Shown piece by piece: positions 16,623 through 24,390 of a stretch of 64,000 nt of DNA. The notes under the pieces were generated by a model. It was not told the DNA's origin, searched no databases, and was given only the letters and a program-made list of their open reading frames with translations. Within the stretch, counting starts at the first letter, position 1. The number at the start of each line of letters is the position of its first letter. The position numbers were made by a program, and so were the translations under genes. Source of the stretch: Nioella ostreopsis (GTDB lineage Bacteria > Pseudomonadota > Alphaproteobacteria > Rhodobacterales > Rhodobacteraceae); NCBI RefSeq assembly GCF_004000255.1, contig NZ_RCIQ01000007.1:1-64000 (forward strand), written 5' to 3'.

Positions 16623-18137
16623 ATGCTCGACCTGACCTATGAGACCCCGAAACCCAAGACCATCGCCGGTGCGAAACAGGATTGGGAACTTGTGATCGGG
16701 ATGGAGGTTCACGCCCAGGTCTCCTCGAACGCCAAGCTCTTTTCCGGCGCCTCCACCAGCTTCGGGGCCGAACCCAATTCCAACGTCGCCTTCGTGGATG
16801 CGGGCATGCCCGGCATGCTGCCCGTCATCAACGACTATTGCGTGGCGCAGGCGGTGCGCACCGGGCTGGGGCTGAAGGCCGAGATCAACCTTTTCTCCGC
16901 CTTCGACCGCAAGAACTACTTCTACCCCGACCTGCCGCAGGGCTACCAGATTTCCCAGCTCTACCACCCGATCGTGGGCGAGGGCGAAGTGCTGGTCGAA
17001 ATGGGCGACGGCACCGCGCGGCTGGTGCGCATCGAACGCATCCACCTCGAACAGGACGCAGGCAAGTCGATCCACGACATGGATCCGCATATGTCCTTCG
17101 TCGATCTCAACCGCACCGGCGTCGCGCTGATGGAGATCGTCTCCCGCCCCGATATCCGTGGCCCGGAAGAGGCCGCCGCCTATGTCGTCAAGCTGCGCCA
17201 GATTCTGCGCTATCTCGGCACCTGCGACGGCAACATGCAGAACGGCAACCTGCGCGCCGATGTGAACGTGTCGATCTGCCTGCCCGGCGCCTATGAGAAA
17301 TACCGCGAAACCGGTGATTTCTCCCATCTCGGCACACGCTGCGAGATCAAGAACATGAACTCCATGCGCTTCATCCAGGCCGCCATCGAGTACGAGGCGC
17401 GCCGCCAGATTAGAATCGTCGAGGGCGGTGGCGCGGTCACCCAGGAAACCCGGCTCTATGACCCGGACAAGAACGAAACCCGCTCGATGCGGTCGAAGGA
17501 AGAGGCGCATGATTACCGCTACTTCCCCGACCCCGACCTTTTGCCGCTGGAAATTGATCAGGACTGGGTCGATGACATCGCCGCGACCCTGCCGGAACTG
17601 CCCGACGCCAAGAAGGCCCGCTTCATCGGCGATTTCGGCCTGTCGGATTACGATGCCAGCGTTCTGACCGCCGAAACCAAGGACGCCGATTTCTTCGAGG
17701 CGGTGGCGTCCGAGGCGGGCGACGGCAAGCTCGCCGCCAACTGGGTCATCAACGAGCTCTTCGGTCGCCTCAAGAAAGACGATGCCGAGATCACCGACAG
17801 CCCGGTCTCGCCCGCGCAGCTGGCAAGCATCATCCGGCTGATCAAGTCCGACGCCATCTCCGGCAAGATCGCCAAGGATCTGTTCGAGATCGTCTATACC
17901 GAAGGCGGCGACCCCGAAGAGATCGTCGAAGCGCGCGGCATGAAGCAGGTCACCGATACCGGCGCCATTGAAGCCGCTGTGAACGAGATCATCGCCGCCA
18001 ACCCCGCACAGGTCGCCAAGGCCAAGGAAAACCCCAAGCTCGCGGGCTGGTTCGTCGGTCAGGTGATGAAAGCCACCGGCGGCAAGGCCAACCCCAAGGC
18101 GGTGAACGATCTGGTTGCGAAGAAGCTGGCCGAATAA
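16623..18137 (+). CDS. gatB: aspartyl/glutamyl-tRNA(Asn/Gln) amidotransferase subunit B
   Basis: It works with GatA and GatC to convert Glu-tRNA(Gln) and Asp-tRNA(Asn) to the amidated forms, which organisms without GlnRS or AsnRS need. The 504 residues are full length: the catalytic cradle opens with [20 protein letters not shown], holds [20 protein letters not shown] and [11 protein letters not shown], and continues with the signature RADVNVSI, then [13 protein letters not shown]. The C-terminal helical tRNA-binding GatB_Yqey domain ends with [21 protein letters not shown] chose the ATG at 16623, preceded by CGGAGA. The longer frame back to 16293 is repeat DNA. gatA and gatC are not in the window. 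Confidence 0.97.
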   Translation: MLDLTYETPKPKTIAGAKQDWELVIGMEVHAQVSSNAKLFSGASTSFGAEPNSNVAFVDAGMPGMLPVINDYCVAQAVRTGLGLKAEINLFSAFDRKNYFYPDLPQGYQISQLYHPIVGEGEVLVEMGDGTARLVRIERIHLEQDAGKSIHDMDPHMSFVDLNRTGVALMEIVSRPDIRGPEEAAAYVVKLRQILRYLGTCDGNMQNGNLRADVNVSICLPGAYEKYRETGDFSHLGTRCEIKNMNSMRFIQAAIEYEARRQIRIVEGGGAVTQETRLYDPDKNETRSMRSKEEAHDYRYFPDPDLLPLEIDQDWVDDIAATLPELPDAKKARFIGDFGLSDYDASVLTAETKDADFFEAVASEAGDGKLAANWVINELFGRLKKDDAEITDSPVSPAQLASIIRLIKSDAISGKIAKDLFEIVYTEGGDPEEIVEARGMKQVTDTGAIEAAVNEIIAANPAQVAKAKENPKLAGWFVGQVMKATGGKANPKAVNDLVAKKLAE

Positions 18138-18189
18138 GGCCGACTTTCACATCCTGCGTAGGGTGGGCAGTTTGCCCACCTTCCGCGCC

Positions 18190-18576
18190 CTACTCCCCCT
18201 GCCACATCGGCACCAGATCCCGCTCCTCCAGCGCCGGGTCTTCCGCGCAGGCAGCGAGAGGCCGGTGCCAGTATCGGCGTACCTCCAGAACCTCCTGGCT
18301 GCCCACGGGTCCGAAATCACCCTCCACGCAGGCGCAGCCATAGCCGTACCCTGCGGGGCTCATCTGCACCCAGTCCACCGGGCTGCCCTCCGCGGCCCAG
18401 GCGTCGTCAAATCCCGGCACACCCCCGCGCCCCTGCGCGGACAGCGTCCAGCCGCCATGGGCATCGTCGAGGAAAACATTGGCGGGCGTCGGGTTGGTGA
18501 ACCAGCCACAGCGTGTTTCGGCGGCAGCAGGCAGGGCGATGAGGGCGAGGGTCACGGCAAGGGCATACTGTTTCAT
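18190..18576 (-). CDS. secreted DUF4087-like protein
   Basis: 128 residues. The signal peptide spans residues 2-19 (QYALAVTLALIALPAAAE). The mature part matches DUF4087: ETRCGWFTNPTPANVFLDDAHGGW..S.QG near the start, and a YGYGCACVEGDFG centre with paired cysteines. It probably folds as a small disulfide-bonded periplasmic protein of unknown function. I chose the ATG at 18576 because the longer frame (to 18684) adds a charged leader with no family match and runs towards the 11-bp repeat array. The stop lies 52 bp from the convergent gatB stop. Confidence 0.75.
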   Translation of the reverse strand: MKQYALAVTLALIALPAAAETRCGWFTNPTPANVFLDDAHGGWTLSAQGRGGVPGFDDAWAAEGSPVDWVQMSPAGYGYGCACVEGDFGPVGSQEVLEVRRYWHRPLAACAEDPALEERDLVPMWQGE

Positions 18577-18679
18577 GGGATCAGAATGCCCGCACAGACG
18601 GTCGGGATCAACCAGGGTCATCCCCTGCCGATCTGCACCCTTAACCAGTTTCTCCCCACGCCTTGTGCGCCGATTGGTA

Positions 18680-18723
18680 TGCACGGGGGGTGTACAGGGG
18701 GTGTACGCCCGGTGTACGGGTGG
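18680..18723. repeat. four tandem 11-bp repeats, array 1
   Basis: Units TGCACGGGGGG, TGTACAGGGGG, TGTACGCCCGG and TGTACGGGTGG follow each other without gaps. The consensus is TGYAC followed by six G/C-rich bases. The third unit is identical to the third unit of the array at 52560-52570. Each unit carries GTAC or GCAC with 11-bp phasing, about one helical turn. The array lies between divergent DUF4087 and DUF4177 genes (243-bp gap), so it could act on either promoter. Function unknown. Confidence 0.75.
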
Positions 18724-18819
18724 CGCCGGGCGATTTCGCCCCGGCCAAAGCCCCTTTTACAGCCGGGAGTTTAGTCGTTAATCTTTTGTCCGATGTGATT
18801 TCAGGGGTCAGGGTCCAGC

Positions 18820-19233
18820 ATGACCAGATTTGAATACAAGGTGGTTCCGGCCCCCAATCGGGGCCTCAAGGCCAAGGGCGTGAAACGCGCCGAAGACCGG
18901 TTTGCGCTGGCTTTGTCCACGCTCATGAACGAGCTTGGGGCAGAAGGCTGGGACTATGTCCGCGCCGATATTCTGCCCACCGAGGAACGCTCTGGCCTCG
19001 CGTCGAAACAGACCGTCTATCACAACATGCTGGTCTTCCGCCGCATACTGGAAGAGCCCGCCGAAGACACCGATTCCCCGGCCCTCGAAGAGGCTGAAGA
19101 ACCGCTGGCCCTTGCCGCCCCCGATGACGAGGAAGCCCTGTGGGACGACCCGCCGGAAGTGCCCCTGGAGCAAACCGCCGCGGCGGAAGAGGCGGGTCCG
19201 GAAGACCAAAGGCGCGAGGCTGCCGCCGAATAG
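18820..19233 (+). CDS. DUF4177 domain-containing protein
   Basis: 137 residues. The first 75 form a DUF4177 domain (FEYKVVPAPNRG, LMNELGAEGWDYVRADILP, YHNMLVFRRIL), a small fold of unknown function that is common in this family. The remaining 60 residues are a disordered acidic tail rich in Glu, Ala and Pro. No signal peptide, so cytoplasmic. The stop lies 2 bp from the stop of convergent bolA. The upstream gap contains the 11-bp repeat array. Confidence 0.85.
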   Translation: MTRFEYKVVPAPNRGLKAKGVKRAEDRFALALSTLMNELGAEGWDYVRADILPTEERSGLASKQTVYHNMLVFRRILEEPAEDTDSPALEEAEEPLALAAPDDEEALWDDPPEVPLEQTAAAEEAGPEDQRREAAAE

Positions 19234-19235
19234 GG

Positions 19236-19493
19236 TCAGACCCGAACCACCAGAGCCAAGGCATGGATTTCATTCATCAAATCCTTGCCAAGCGCGTTGT
19301 GAATTGCGCGATGGCGGGCAATTCGGGACAGAGGCTGTAGCGCATCCGCACCGATCACCGCGCGAAAATGGCTTTCGCCGCCGTCCTGATACCCCGCATG
19401 ACCCCGGTGGCTCTCGCTCTCGTCGATCACCTCCAGATGGCGCGGCGCAAAGGCGCGTTCCAGCCGGTCGCGGATTTTCTCCGATCGCGTCAT
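19236..19493 (-). CDS. bolA: BolA family protein
   Basis: 85 residues, a complete BolA domain: IRDRLERAF at the start, the conserved ESHRGHAGYQDGGESHFRAVI centre with the histidines used to bind Fe-S clusters with monothiol glutaredoxins, and the C-terminal RHRAIHNAL-L-EIHALAL. BolA proteins act in iron-sulfur handling and stress morphology. It is divergent from the J-domain gene with 75 bp between the starts. In this family bolA beside a J-domain gene and cobS is a familiar neighbourhood, although the glutaredoxin partner is not here. Confidence 0.93.
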   Translation of the reverse strand: MTRSEKIRDRLERAFAPRHLEVIDESESHRGHAGYQDGGESHFRAVIGADALQPLSRIARHRAIHNALGKDLMNEIHALALVVRV

Positions 19494-19568
19494 TTTTCTG
19501 GTCTCTCCCCCTTCAATCCCCTGCGAAAAACCTTAGACTGCCTGTTCCGAGTCGAGAAGGTGTGTCCA

Positions 19569-20195
19569 ATGGCCGACAAAGATCCATTCAATTTCGATCT
19601 GCGCGTCTCCACCGACAAGAAGAAACGCAGGGGCGGGCGTCGTGGCATGTCCGGTGCTTTCGAGACGTCTCAGCGCGTCTGCCAGCATGACGGCTGTGAA
19701 GAACCCGGCCAGTACCGCGCGCCGAAATCACCCGACGTGCTGGATGATTACCTGTGGTTCTGCAAGGATCACGTGCGCGAATATAACCTGAAATGGAACT
19801 TCTTCGAAGGCACGACAGAGGCCGAAATGGAAGCCCAGATGGAACGCGACCGCGTCTGGGACCGGCCCACGAAAAGCTTCAAGAAATCGGTCGAGGAACG
19901 CGCCTGGTCGCGGCTTGGCGTCGACGATCCGCATCAGGTTCTGGGCGGCAATGCCACCCGCAATCCGGGCAAATCCATCACCGGCAGCCGCCGTCTGCCC
20001 CCCACCGAACGCCGCGCCATCGAGATCCTGGAGGCCAAGGATCACTGGACGAAGGCCGAGGTACGCAAGTCCTACAAGGCGCTGATCAAGGTGCTGCACC
20101 CGGATATGAACGGCGGCGACCGCAGCCAGGAAGAACAGCTGCAAGAGGTGGTCTGGGCCTGGGACCAGATCAAGGAAAGCCGCAACTTCAAGTAG
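19569..20195 (+). CDS. J-domain protein with N-terminal cysteine cluster
   Basis: 208 residues. The C-terminal J domain carries HPD at residues 177-179 (KSYKALIKVLHPDMNGG), the motif that stimulates DnaK ATPase. The N-terminal half has a basic stretch (KKKRRGGRRG) and cysteines at 38, 43 and 65 with nearby His (VCQHDGCEEPG, FCKDHVREYN), which looks like a metal-binding site. There is no G/F-rich region or DnaJ zinc-finger repeat, so it is a class III J protein and not DnaJ itself. I chose the ATG at 19569 after GAAGG. A bidirectional terminator follows and also serves convergent cobS. Confidence 0.85.
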   Translation: MADKDPFNFDLRVSTDKKKRRGGRRGMSGAFETSQRVCQHDGCEEPGQYRAPKSPDVLDDYLWFCKDHVREYNLKWNFFEGTTEAEMEAQMERDRVWDRPTKSFKKSVEERAWSRLGVDDPHQVLGGNATRNPGKSITGSRRLPPTERRAIEILEAKDHWTKAEVRKSYKALIKVLHPDMNGGDRSQEEQLQEVVWAWDQIKESRNFK

Positions 20196-20216
20196 GCGGC
20201 ACCGACCTCCAGACAC

Positions 20217-20246
20217 AAAAAAGGCGGCCATCGGGGCCGCCTTTTT
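20217..20246. terminator. bidirectional rho-independent terminator
   Basis: AAGGCGGCC (20221-20229), a 5-nt loop, and GGCCGCCTT (20235-20243) form a 9-bp stem. A runs before it and T runs after it (20242-20246), so it works on both strands. It ends the J-domain gene on the plus strand and cobS on the minus strand. Confidence 0.9.
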
Positions 20247-20266
20247 CATGTCATGTCAGGGGTTTG

Positions 20267-21238
20267 TCAGCCGAGGCTCATGCTGGCCGCGCTTTCCGGC
20301 AGCTCCTCGTCAAAGCAGCGCTGGTAGAATTCCGCCACGGTCTGGCGTTCCAGTTCATCGCATTTGTTGAGGAAGCTCAGGCGGAACGCATAGCCGACCG
20401 AGCGGAAGATCTCGGCGTTCTGCGCCCAGTTGATCACGGTCCGCGGGCTCATCACCGTGCTGAGTTCGCCATTCATGAACGCGGTCCGCGTCAGGTCGGC
20501 GACGGTCACCATCTGGCTGATCGTCTTGCGGCCGTTTTCGGTGTTGTAATGCGGGCTTTTCGACAGGACGATCTGGGTTTCCGCGTCATGGCTCAGGTAG
20601 TTCAGTGTAGCCACAAGGCTCCACCGGTCCATCTGCGCCTGGTTGATCTGCTGCGTACCGTGGTAGAGGCCCGTCGTGTCGCCCAGACCCACGGTGTTCG
20701 CGGTAGCGAATAGGCGGAAATAGGGATTCGGCGTGATGATCTCGTTCTGGTCCAGCAGCGTCAGCTTGCCGTCATGTTCCAGCACCCGCTGAATGACGAA
20801 CATCACATCGGCGCGGCCCGCATCATATTCGTCGAAAACGATGGCGACGGGATTGCGCAGCGCCCAGGGCAGGATGCCCTCGTGAAACTCCGTCACCTGC
20901 TTGCCATCGCGCAGCTTGATCGCGTCCTTGCCAATGAGGTCGATCCGGCTGATATGGCTGTCGAGGTTGACGCGCACGGCAGGCCAGTTCAGGCGGGCGG
21001 CGACCTGTTCGATATGGGTCGATTTCCCGGTGCCGTGATAGCCCTGGATCATGACGCGGCGGTTATGGCTGAAGCCTGCGAGAATCGCCAGCGTCGTGTC
21101 GGGGTCGAATTTATAGGTGGGGTCGATCTCGGGCACGCGGTCGGCGCGTTCCTCGAATCCCTTGACCTTCATGTCACTGTCGATGCCGAACACATCGCGG
21201 ACAGAGATTTCTTCGGTGGGTTTGACAATCTTGTCCAT
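20267..21238 (-). CDS. cobS: cobaltochelatase subunit CobS
   Basis: 323 residues, an AAA+ ATPase that drives cobalt insertion into hydrogenobyrinic acid a,c-diamide together with CobN and CobT in aerobic cobalamin synthesis. Walker A is GYHGTGKST (residues 66-74), Walker B is [11 protein letters not shown] (near 132-142), and sensor [11 protein letters not shown] follows. I chose the ATG at 21238 after GAAGG; the longer frame to 21631 overlaps the divergent sigma-factor gene. Its usual partner cobT lies 6.8 kb away on the opposite strand, and cobN is not in the window. Confidence 0.95.
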   Translation of the reverse strand: MDKIVKPTEEISVRDVFGIDSDMKVKGFEERADRVPEIDPTYKFDPDTTLAILAGFSHNRRVMIQGYHGTGKSTHIEQVAARLNWPAVRVNLDSHISRIDLIGKDAIKLRDGKQVTEFHEGILPWALRNPVAIVFDEYDAGRADVMFVIQRVLEHDGKLTLLDQNEIITPNPYFRLFATANTVGLGDTTGLYHGTQQINQAQMDRWSLVATLNYLSHDAETQIVLSKSPHYNTENGRKTISQMVTVADLTRTAFMNGELSTVMSPRTVINWAQNAEIFRSVGYAFRLSFLNKCDELERQTVAEFYQRCFDEELPESAASMSLG

Positions 21239-21382
21239 CGCTCTTGTGCCTTCTCGCTGTATCTTCGGCTCCGCCGCTTGGTGTTGCACGATATTTCGAG
21301 GGGCTGCAAGGCCCCAGACCCTGTGCCGCGGCGGCGCGATTTTTTCATTGCTGCTCCGAGGAAACACACTATTTGAAGGGAA

Positions 21383-21925
21383 ATGAGCGCGCAGACCGAT
21401 CTGGAAGACCTGCTGGCCCGCATTGTCCTCAGGGACAGGGCGGCGTTCCGCGCGCTTTTTTCCGCGACCTCCGCGAAACTCTTTGGCATCTGCCTGCGTG
21501 TCTTGAACGACCGGGCCGAGGCCGAGGATGCCTTGCAAGAGGTGTTCATCAAGATCTGGAACCGCGCAGACCGCTACAAGGTCACGGGTCACAGCCCGAT
21601 GACCTGGCTGATCACCATTGCGCGCAACCATGCCATCGACCGGCTGCGCGCCCGGAAAGGCGGCGGGGATACGGCAGAGCCCGATCTTGTACTCGCCGAT
21701 CCTGCCCCTGGACCGGAGGCGCAGGCCATTGCGGCCGGAGAGGCGCGGCGTATCGCCGATTGTCTCGGAGAACTGGACAAATCCCGCGCGGCGGCCGTGC
21801 GGGGCGCCTATCTTGAGGGCGAAACCTATGCCGATCTGGCGGCGCGCTTTGACGTGCCGCTGAACACCATGCGAACCTGGCTGCGCCGCAGCCTGCTAAC
21901 CCTGAAGGATTGTCTCAGCCGATGA
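21383..21925 (+). CDS. ECF-family RNA polymerase sigma factor
   Basis: 180 residues with only the sigma-2 and sigma-4 regions, the minimal extracytoplasmic-function layout. Region 2 has [21 protein letters not shown] (residues 46-65) and [19 protein letters not shown]. Region 4 has [31 protein letters not shown] (141-171), a helix-turn-helix for the -35 element. The gene overlaps the RskA-type anti-sigma gene by ATGA. Two fasciclin genes follow on the same strand. This layout parallels the mycobacterial SigK-RskA-MPT83/MPT70 set (ECF19-like), which is the likely group. Confidence 0.94.
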   Translation: MSAQTDLEDLLARIVLRDRAAFRALFSATSAKLFGICLRVLNDRAEAEDALQEVFIKIWNRADRYKVTGHSPMTWLITIARNHAIDRLRARKGGGDTAEPDLVLADPAPGPEAQAIAAGEARRIADCLGELDKSRAAAVRGAYLEGETYADLAARFDVPLNTMRTWLRRSLLTLKDCLSR

Positions 21926-22614
21926 GCGACCGGCCAACCATATCCCCTGACGACAGCGGCAAGGCGGCGGAATACGTCCTTGGCCTGCTGCCGGATGCGG
22001 AAGCGCGCGAGATGCGGGCGCGGCTGGAGTCAGAGCCCGCGTTGCGTGCCGAAATCCTTGCGTGGGAACGGCGTTTCGCAACCATGGCCGAGCAGGAGGT
22101 CGCGCCGGTGACGCCGCCCGCATCGGTCGAGGCGCGTCTGGTGGCCCATCTCTTCCGCGATGACGCCCGCTCGCGCTGGCAATGGTCAGGGCTTTGGCGC
22201 GGGGCCGCGGCCCTGGCCATGGCGGGATTGGTCGCGGTGGCGGTGCTGGTCTATAACGGCGGCCCGGGCAGCCGTGGCGAACCGGAATTCACTGCGATCA
22301 TCGCCGCCGAGGATGGCACCTTGCAACTGGCCGCGGCGCTCGATCTCGACAGCGGGCAGCTGCGCGTCAGCCGCCAATCGGGTTCCGTGGCCGAAGGCCG
22401 CGCGCAGGAGCTTTGGCTGATTGCGGGCGACGCGGCCCCAGTGTCGCTTGGCCTGCTGTCGGCAGAGGCCGAAACGCAAGTCGACGTGCCGGAACCCCTG
22501 CGCGCGCTCTTCGCCGGGGGCATTCTGGCCGTGTCGGATGAGCCGCCGGGTGGATCGCCGACCGGCGCGCCCACGGGGGATGTGCTGGCCATTGGCGTCG
22601 TGACCGAGATCTGA
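21922..22614 (+). CDS. RskA-type membrane anti-sigma factor
   Basis: 230 residues. The cytoplasmic N-terminus has the zinc-less anti-sigma domain (DSGKAAEYVLGLLPDAEAREMRARLE). A single membrane span lies near residues 93-111 (RGAAALAMAGLVAVAVLVY), and a periplasmic anti-sigma-K factor (RskA) domain follows, ending LFAGGILAVSDEPPGGSPTG and then VLAIGVV. It would hold the sigma factor at the membrane until a periplasmic signal triggers proteolysis. The ATGA overlap with the sigma gene implies coupled, near-stoichiometric synthesis. The signal is unknown; redox or surface stress is plausible given related systems. Confidence 0.92.
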   Translation: MSDRPTISPDDSGKAAEYVLGLLPDAEAREMRARLESEPALRAEILAWERRFATMAEQEVAPVTPPASVEARLVAHLFRDDARSRWQWSGLWRGAAALAMAGLVAVAVLVYNGGPGSRGEPEFTAIIAAEDGTLQLAAALDLDSGQLRVSRQSGSVAEGRAQELWLIAGDAAPVSLGLLSAEAETQVDVPEPLRALFAGGILAVSDEPPGGSPTGAPTGDVLAIGVVTEI

Positions 22615-22667
22615 CCCGCGTCTTGCGAAGCGGACCCAGTCGGAGCGGAAAAAAAATCACGCAGGCC

Positions 22668-22696
22668 TGAAACTTTCTCCCCTCTCCTCCCGTTTC
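22668..22696 (+). promoter_or_regulatory. candidate ECF-dependent promoter of fasciclin gene 1
   Basis: TGAAAC (22668-22673), 17 nt, then CGTTTC (22691-22696), about 48 nt before the ATG at 22744. The second fasciclin gene has TGAAAC, 17 nt and CGTGGC at the matching distance. The AAC and CGT signatures resemble those of alphaproteobacterial ECF promoters. Shared motif, spacing and position are seen in the sequence; use by the neighbouring sigma factor is inference. Confidence 0.6.
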
Positions 22697-22743
22697 TTGG
22701 TGTGAGCGTCCGCAACGGGGCGTGCATCAACAGGAGAGACATC

Positions 22744-23298
22744 ATGCTATCGAAAACCTTTACCGCAGGCATTCTGGCACTCGGGCTGACCGCAACCGCA
22801 GCTGTGACCTATGCCCAAAGCAACCCCATGGTCGGCGGTGCGCCCATGTTTGCCAACATGAACATCGTTGAAAACGCCGTGAATTCGGCCGATCACACAA
22901 CCTTGGTGGCCGCCGTGCAGGCCGCAGGTCTGGTCGACACGCTGTCCAGTGAAGGACCGTTCACCGTATTTGCGCCCACCAATGCCGCCTTCGCAGCCCT
23001 GCCCGAGGGCACTGTCGAGACGCTGCTTCAACCCGAAAACCTCGACCAGTTGCAACGCATCCTGACCTGCCACGTCGTTGCGACCAACGCGCTGTGGGGC
23101 GATGTCCGCGGCATGATCAGTGACGACGGTGGGGCGCATGTGATCCGAACCGTGGGTGGCTGCGAATTCACCGCCTATTTCACCGATGGCGTGATCCAGA
23201 TCGAGGACGGCCAGGGCCGTCGCGCGTCGATCACGATTGCGGATGTCCGTCAGTCGAACGGCGTGATTCACGTGATCGACTCCGTCCTGCTGCCCTGA
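22744..23298 (+). CDS. secreted fasciclin-domain protein 1
   Basis: 184 residues. The signal peptide ends near residue 22 (VTYAQ). One FAS1 domain follows, with DHTTLVAAVQAAGLVDTL, the H1 motif GPFTVFAPTNAAFAALP and the H2-like SNGVIHVIDSVLLP at the end. FAS1 proteins act in adhesion or at the cell surface; in mycobacteria similar proteins (MPT70/83) are the main targets of SigK/RskA. Two cysteines (LTCHV and GGCEF) could form a disulfide. CAGGAGAG precedes the ATG. It is about 66 percent identical by eye to the next fasciclin gene, so the pair is a tandem duplication. Confidence 0.92.
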   Translation: MLSKTFTAGILALGLTATAAVTYAQSNPMVGGAPMFANMNIVENAVNSADHTTLVAAVQAAGLVDTLSSEGPFTVFAPTNAAFAALPEGTVETLLQPENLDQLQRILTCHVVATNALWGDVRGMISDDGGAHVIRTVGGCEFTAYFTDGVIQIEDGQGRRASITIADVRQSNGVIHVIDSVLLP

Positions 23299-23320
23299 CG
23301 TGTTGACGTAGATATGGTTT

Positions 23321-23336
23321 GGCGCCTTCTGGCGCC
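23321..23336. terminator. weak hairpin after fasciclin gene 1
   Basis: GGCGCC, TTCT, GGCGCC forms a short perfect stem 22 bp after the stop, without a T tract. The 310-bp gap to the next gene (23299-23608) holds this hairpin, an AT-rich stretch at 23465-23520 and the second TGAAAC-N17-CGT promoter. I see no gene in it. Confidence 0.35.
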
Positions 23337-23527
23337 GAGCTGACCCCGTTCTCGGGACGGGGGGTGTGGCCCCTGCGATTTCCTGGTCTTTGGAGCTTGC
23401 TCCCGCAGGGGCCGCACGCAATCGGTTCAGCGGGTCACGGTCAAGGAAAAGACCCGTTCACAAGCACCGATTATTTTCAATTTTTCAGCACCTTGAGGAA
23501 TTTTTTGTGATTTTTTCTTCGTGCTCG

Positions 23528-23556
23528 TGAAACTTCCCGCACCTCTGCCCCGTGGC
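23528..23556 (+). promoter_or_regulatory. candidate ECF-dependent promoter of fasciclin gene 2
   Basis: TGAAAC (23528-23533), 17 nt, CGTGGC (23551-23556), about 52 nt before the ATG at 23609. It matches the element at 22668-22696 in both halves and in spacing, although the surrounding DNA has diverged. That supports selection on the motif. An AT-rich stretch lies just upstream. Confidence 0.6.
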
Positions 23557-23608
23557 TTCTGGCAAGCGTCCCGGAACGGACGTGTCCAACATCAGAGGAG
23601 ACGACCAC

Positions 23609-24178
23609 ATGACATCCAAGACCCTGACTGCCGCCCTTCTGGCCCTCGGCCTGACCTCGGGCGCGGCACTCGCCGAATCTCATGCGTCCACCGGCAACCC
23701 GATGGTCGGCGGCGCGGCGATGTTCCCGACGATGAATATCGTGGAGAACGCGGTGAATTCCGCCGATCACACCACCCTTGTGGCCGCCGTGCAGCATGCG
23801 GGCCTTGTCGATACGCTGGCAGGCGACGGCCCCTTCACCGTCTTCGCCCCGACCAATGACGCCTTCGCAGCCCTGCCCGCTGGATCGGTCGAAGCGCTGC
23901 TGGAGCCTCAGAACATGGGCCGCCTGCGCGAGATCCTGACCTGCCACGTGGTCGCGACCAATGCCCTGTCTGATGCCATCATGGGCATGATCGCCGACGA
24001 CAGCGGCGCGCATGAGGTGCAGACCGTGGGCGGCTGCGTTCTGACCGCACGGATGCAGGACGGAATGATCACGCTGACCGACCAGCAAAACCGCACTGCA
24101 ACGGTGACCGTGGCCGATGTGGTGCAGTCGAACGGTGTGATCCACGTGATCGACACGGTGCTGTTGCCCGGCGCCTGA
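23609..24178 (+). CDS. secreted fasciclin-domain protein 2
   Basis: 189 residues, the paralogue of the preceding gene. The signal peptide ends near residue 22 (AALAES). The FAS1 domain has NPMVGGAAMFPTMNIVENAV, GPFTVFAPTNDAFAALP and VVQSNGVIHVIDTVLLPGA. The mature N-terminus (NPMVGGA-MF) is nearly the same in both copies. AGAGGAGACG lies before the ATG at 23609. It has its own candidate promoter, so both copies can respond to the same sigma factor without being one transcript. A strong hairpin follows. Confidence 0.92.
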   Translation: MTSKTLTAALLALGLTSGAALAESHASTGNPMVGGAAMFPTMNIVENAVNSADHTTLVAAVQHAGLVDTLAGDGPFTVFAPTNDAFAALPAGSVEALLEPQNMGRLREILTCHVVATNALSDAIMGMIADDSGAHEVQTVGGCVLTARMQDGMITLTDQQNRTATVTVADVVQSNGVIHVIDTVLLPGA

Positions 24179-24190
24179 CAGGTCACGTCC

Positions 24191-24223
24191 CGTCCCGGCC
24201 AGCCCCCACCCCCGGCCGGGACG
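24191..24223 (+). terminator. GC hairpin after fasciclin gene 2
   Basis: CGTCCCGGCC (24191-24200) and GGCCGGGACG (24214-24223) form a perfect 10-bp stem with a 13-nt loop, 12 bp after the stop. No T tract follows. It probably works as a stabiliser or a weak terminator. Confidence 0.5.
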
Positions 24224-24343
24224 GACCCCTACCGACGGATGCAACGCGCTTCCTGTCCGATCTGTCCCCGGCAGGAAAACCGGTCCCGCTTCTGACCGCG
24301 TCGTGAAAAGCCCTCGTCCCTTGGGGCATCGCATCCCCGGACG

Positions 24344-24370
24344 GGGCGACCCATCCGAGCGGGGTCGCCC
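24344..24370 (-). terminator. hairpin after the minus-strand flavoprotein gene
   Basis: GGGCGACCC (24344-24352) and GGGTCGCCC (24362-24370) form a perfect 9-bp stem, 20 bp past the minus-strand stop at 24391. There is no T tract. It lies in the convergent gap with fasciclin gene 2. Confidence 0.4.
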
Positions 24371-24390
24371 GCAAGCGCCCGGTCGTTGGC

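Noticed and set aside
21361-21386. GAAAC with 17-nt spacing before the ECF start, resembling the fasciclin promoters
   Set aside because: The second half would be ATGA at the start codon, not CGT, so it is not a promoter for that gene.
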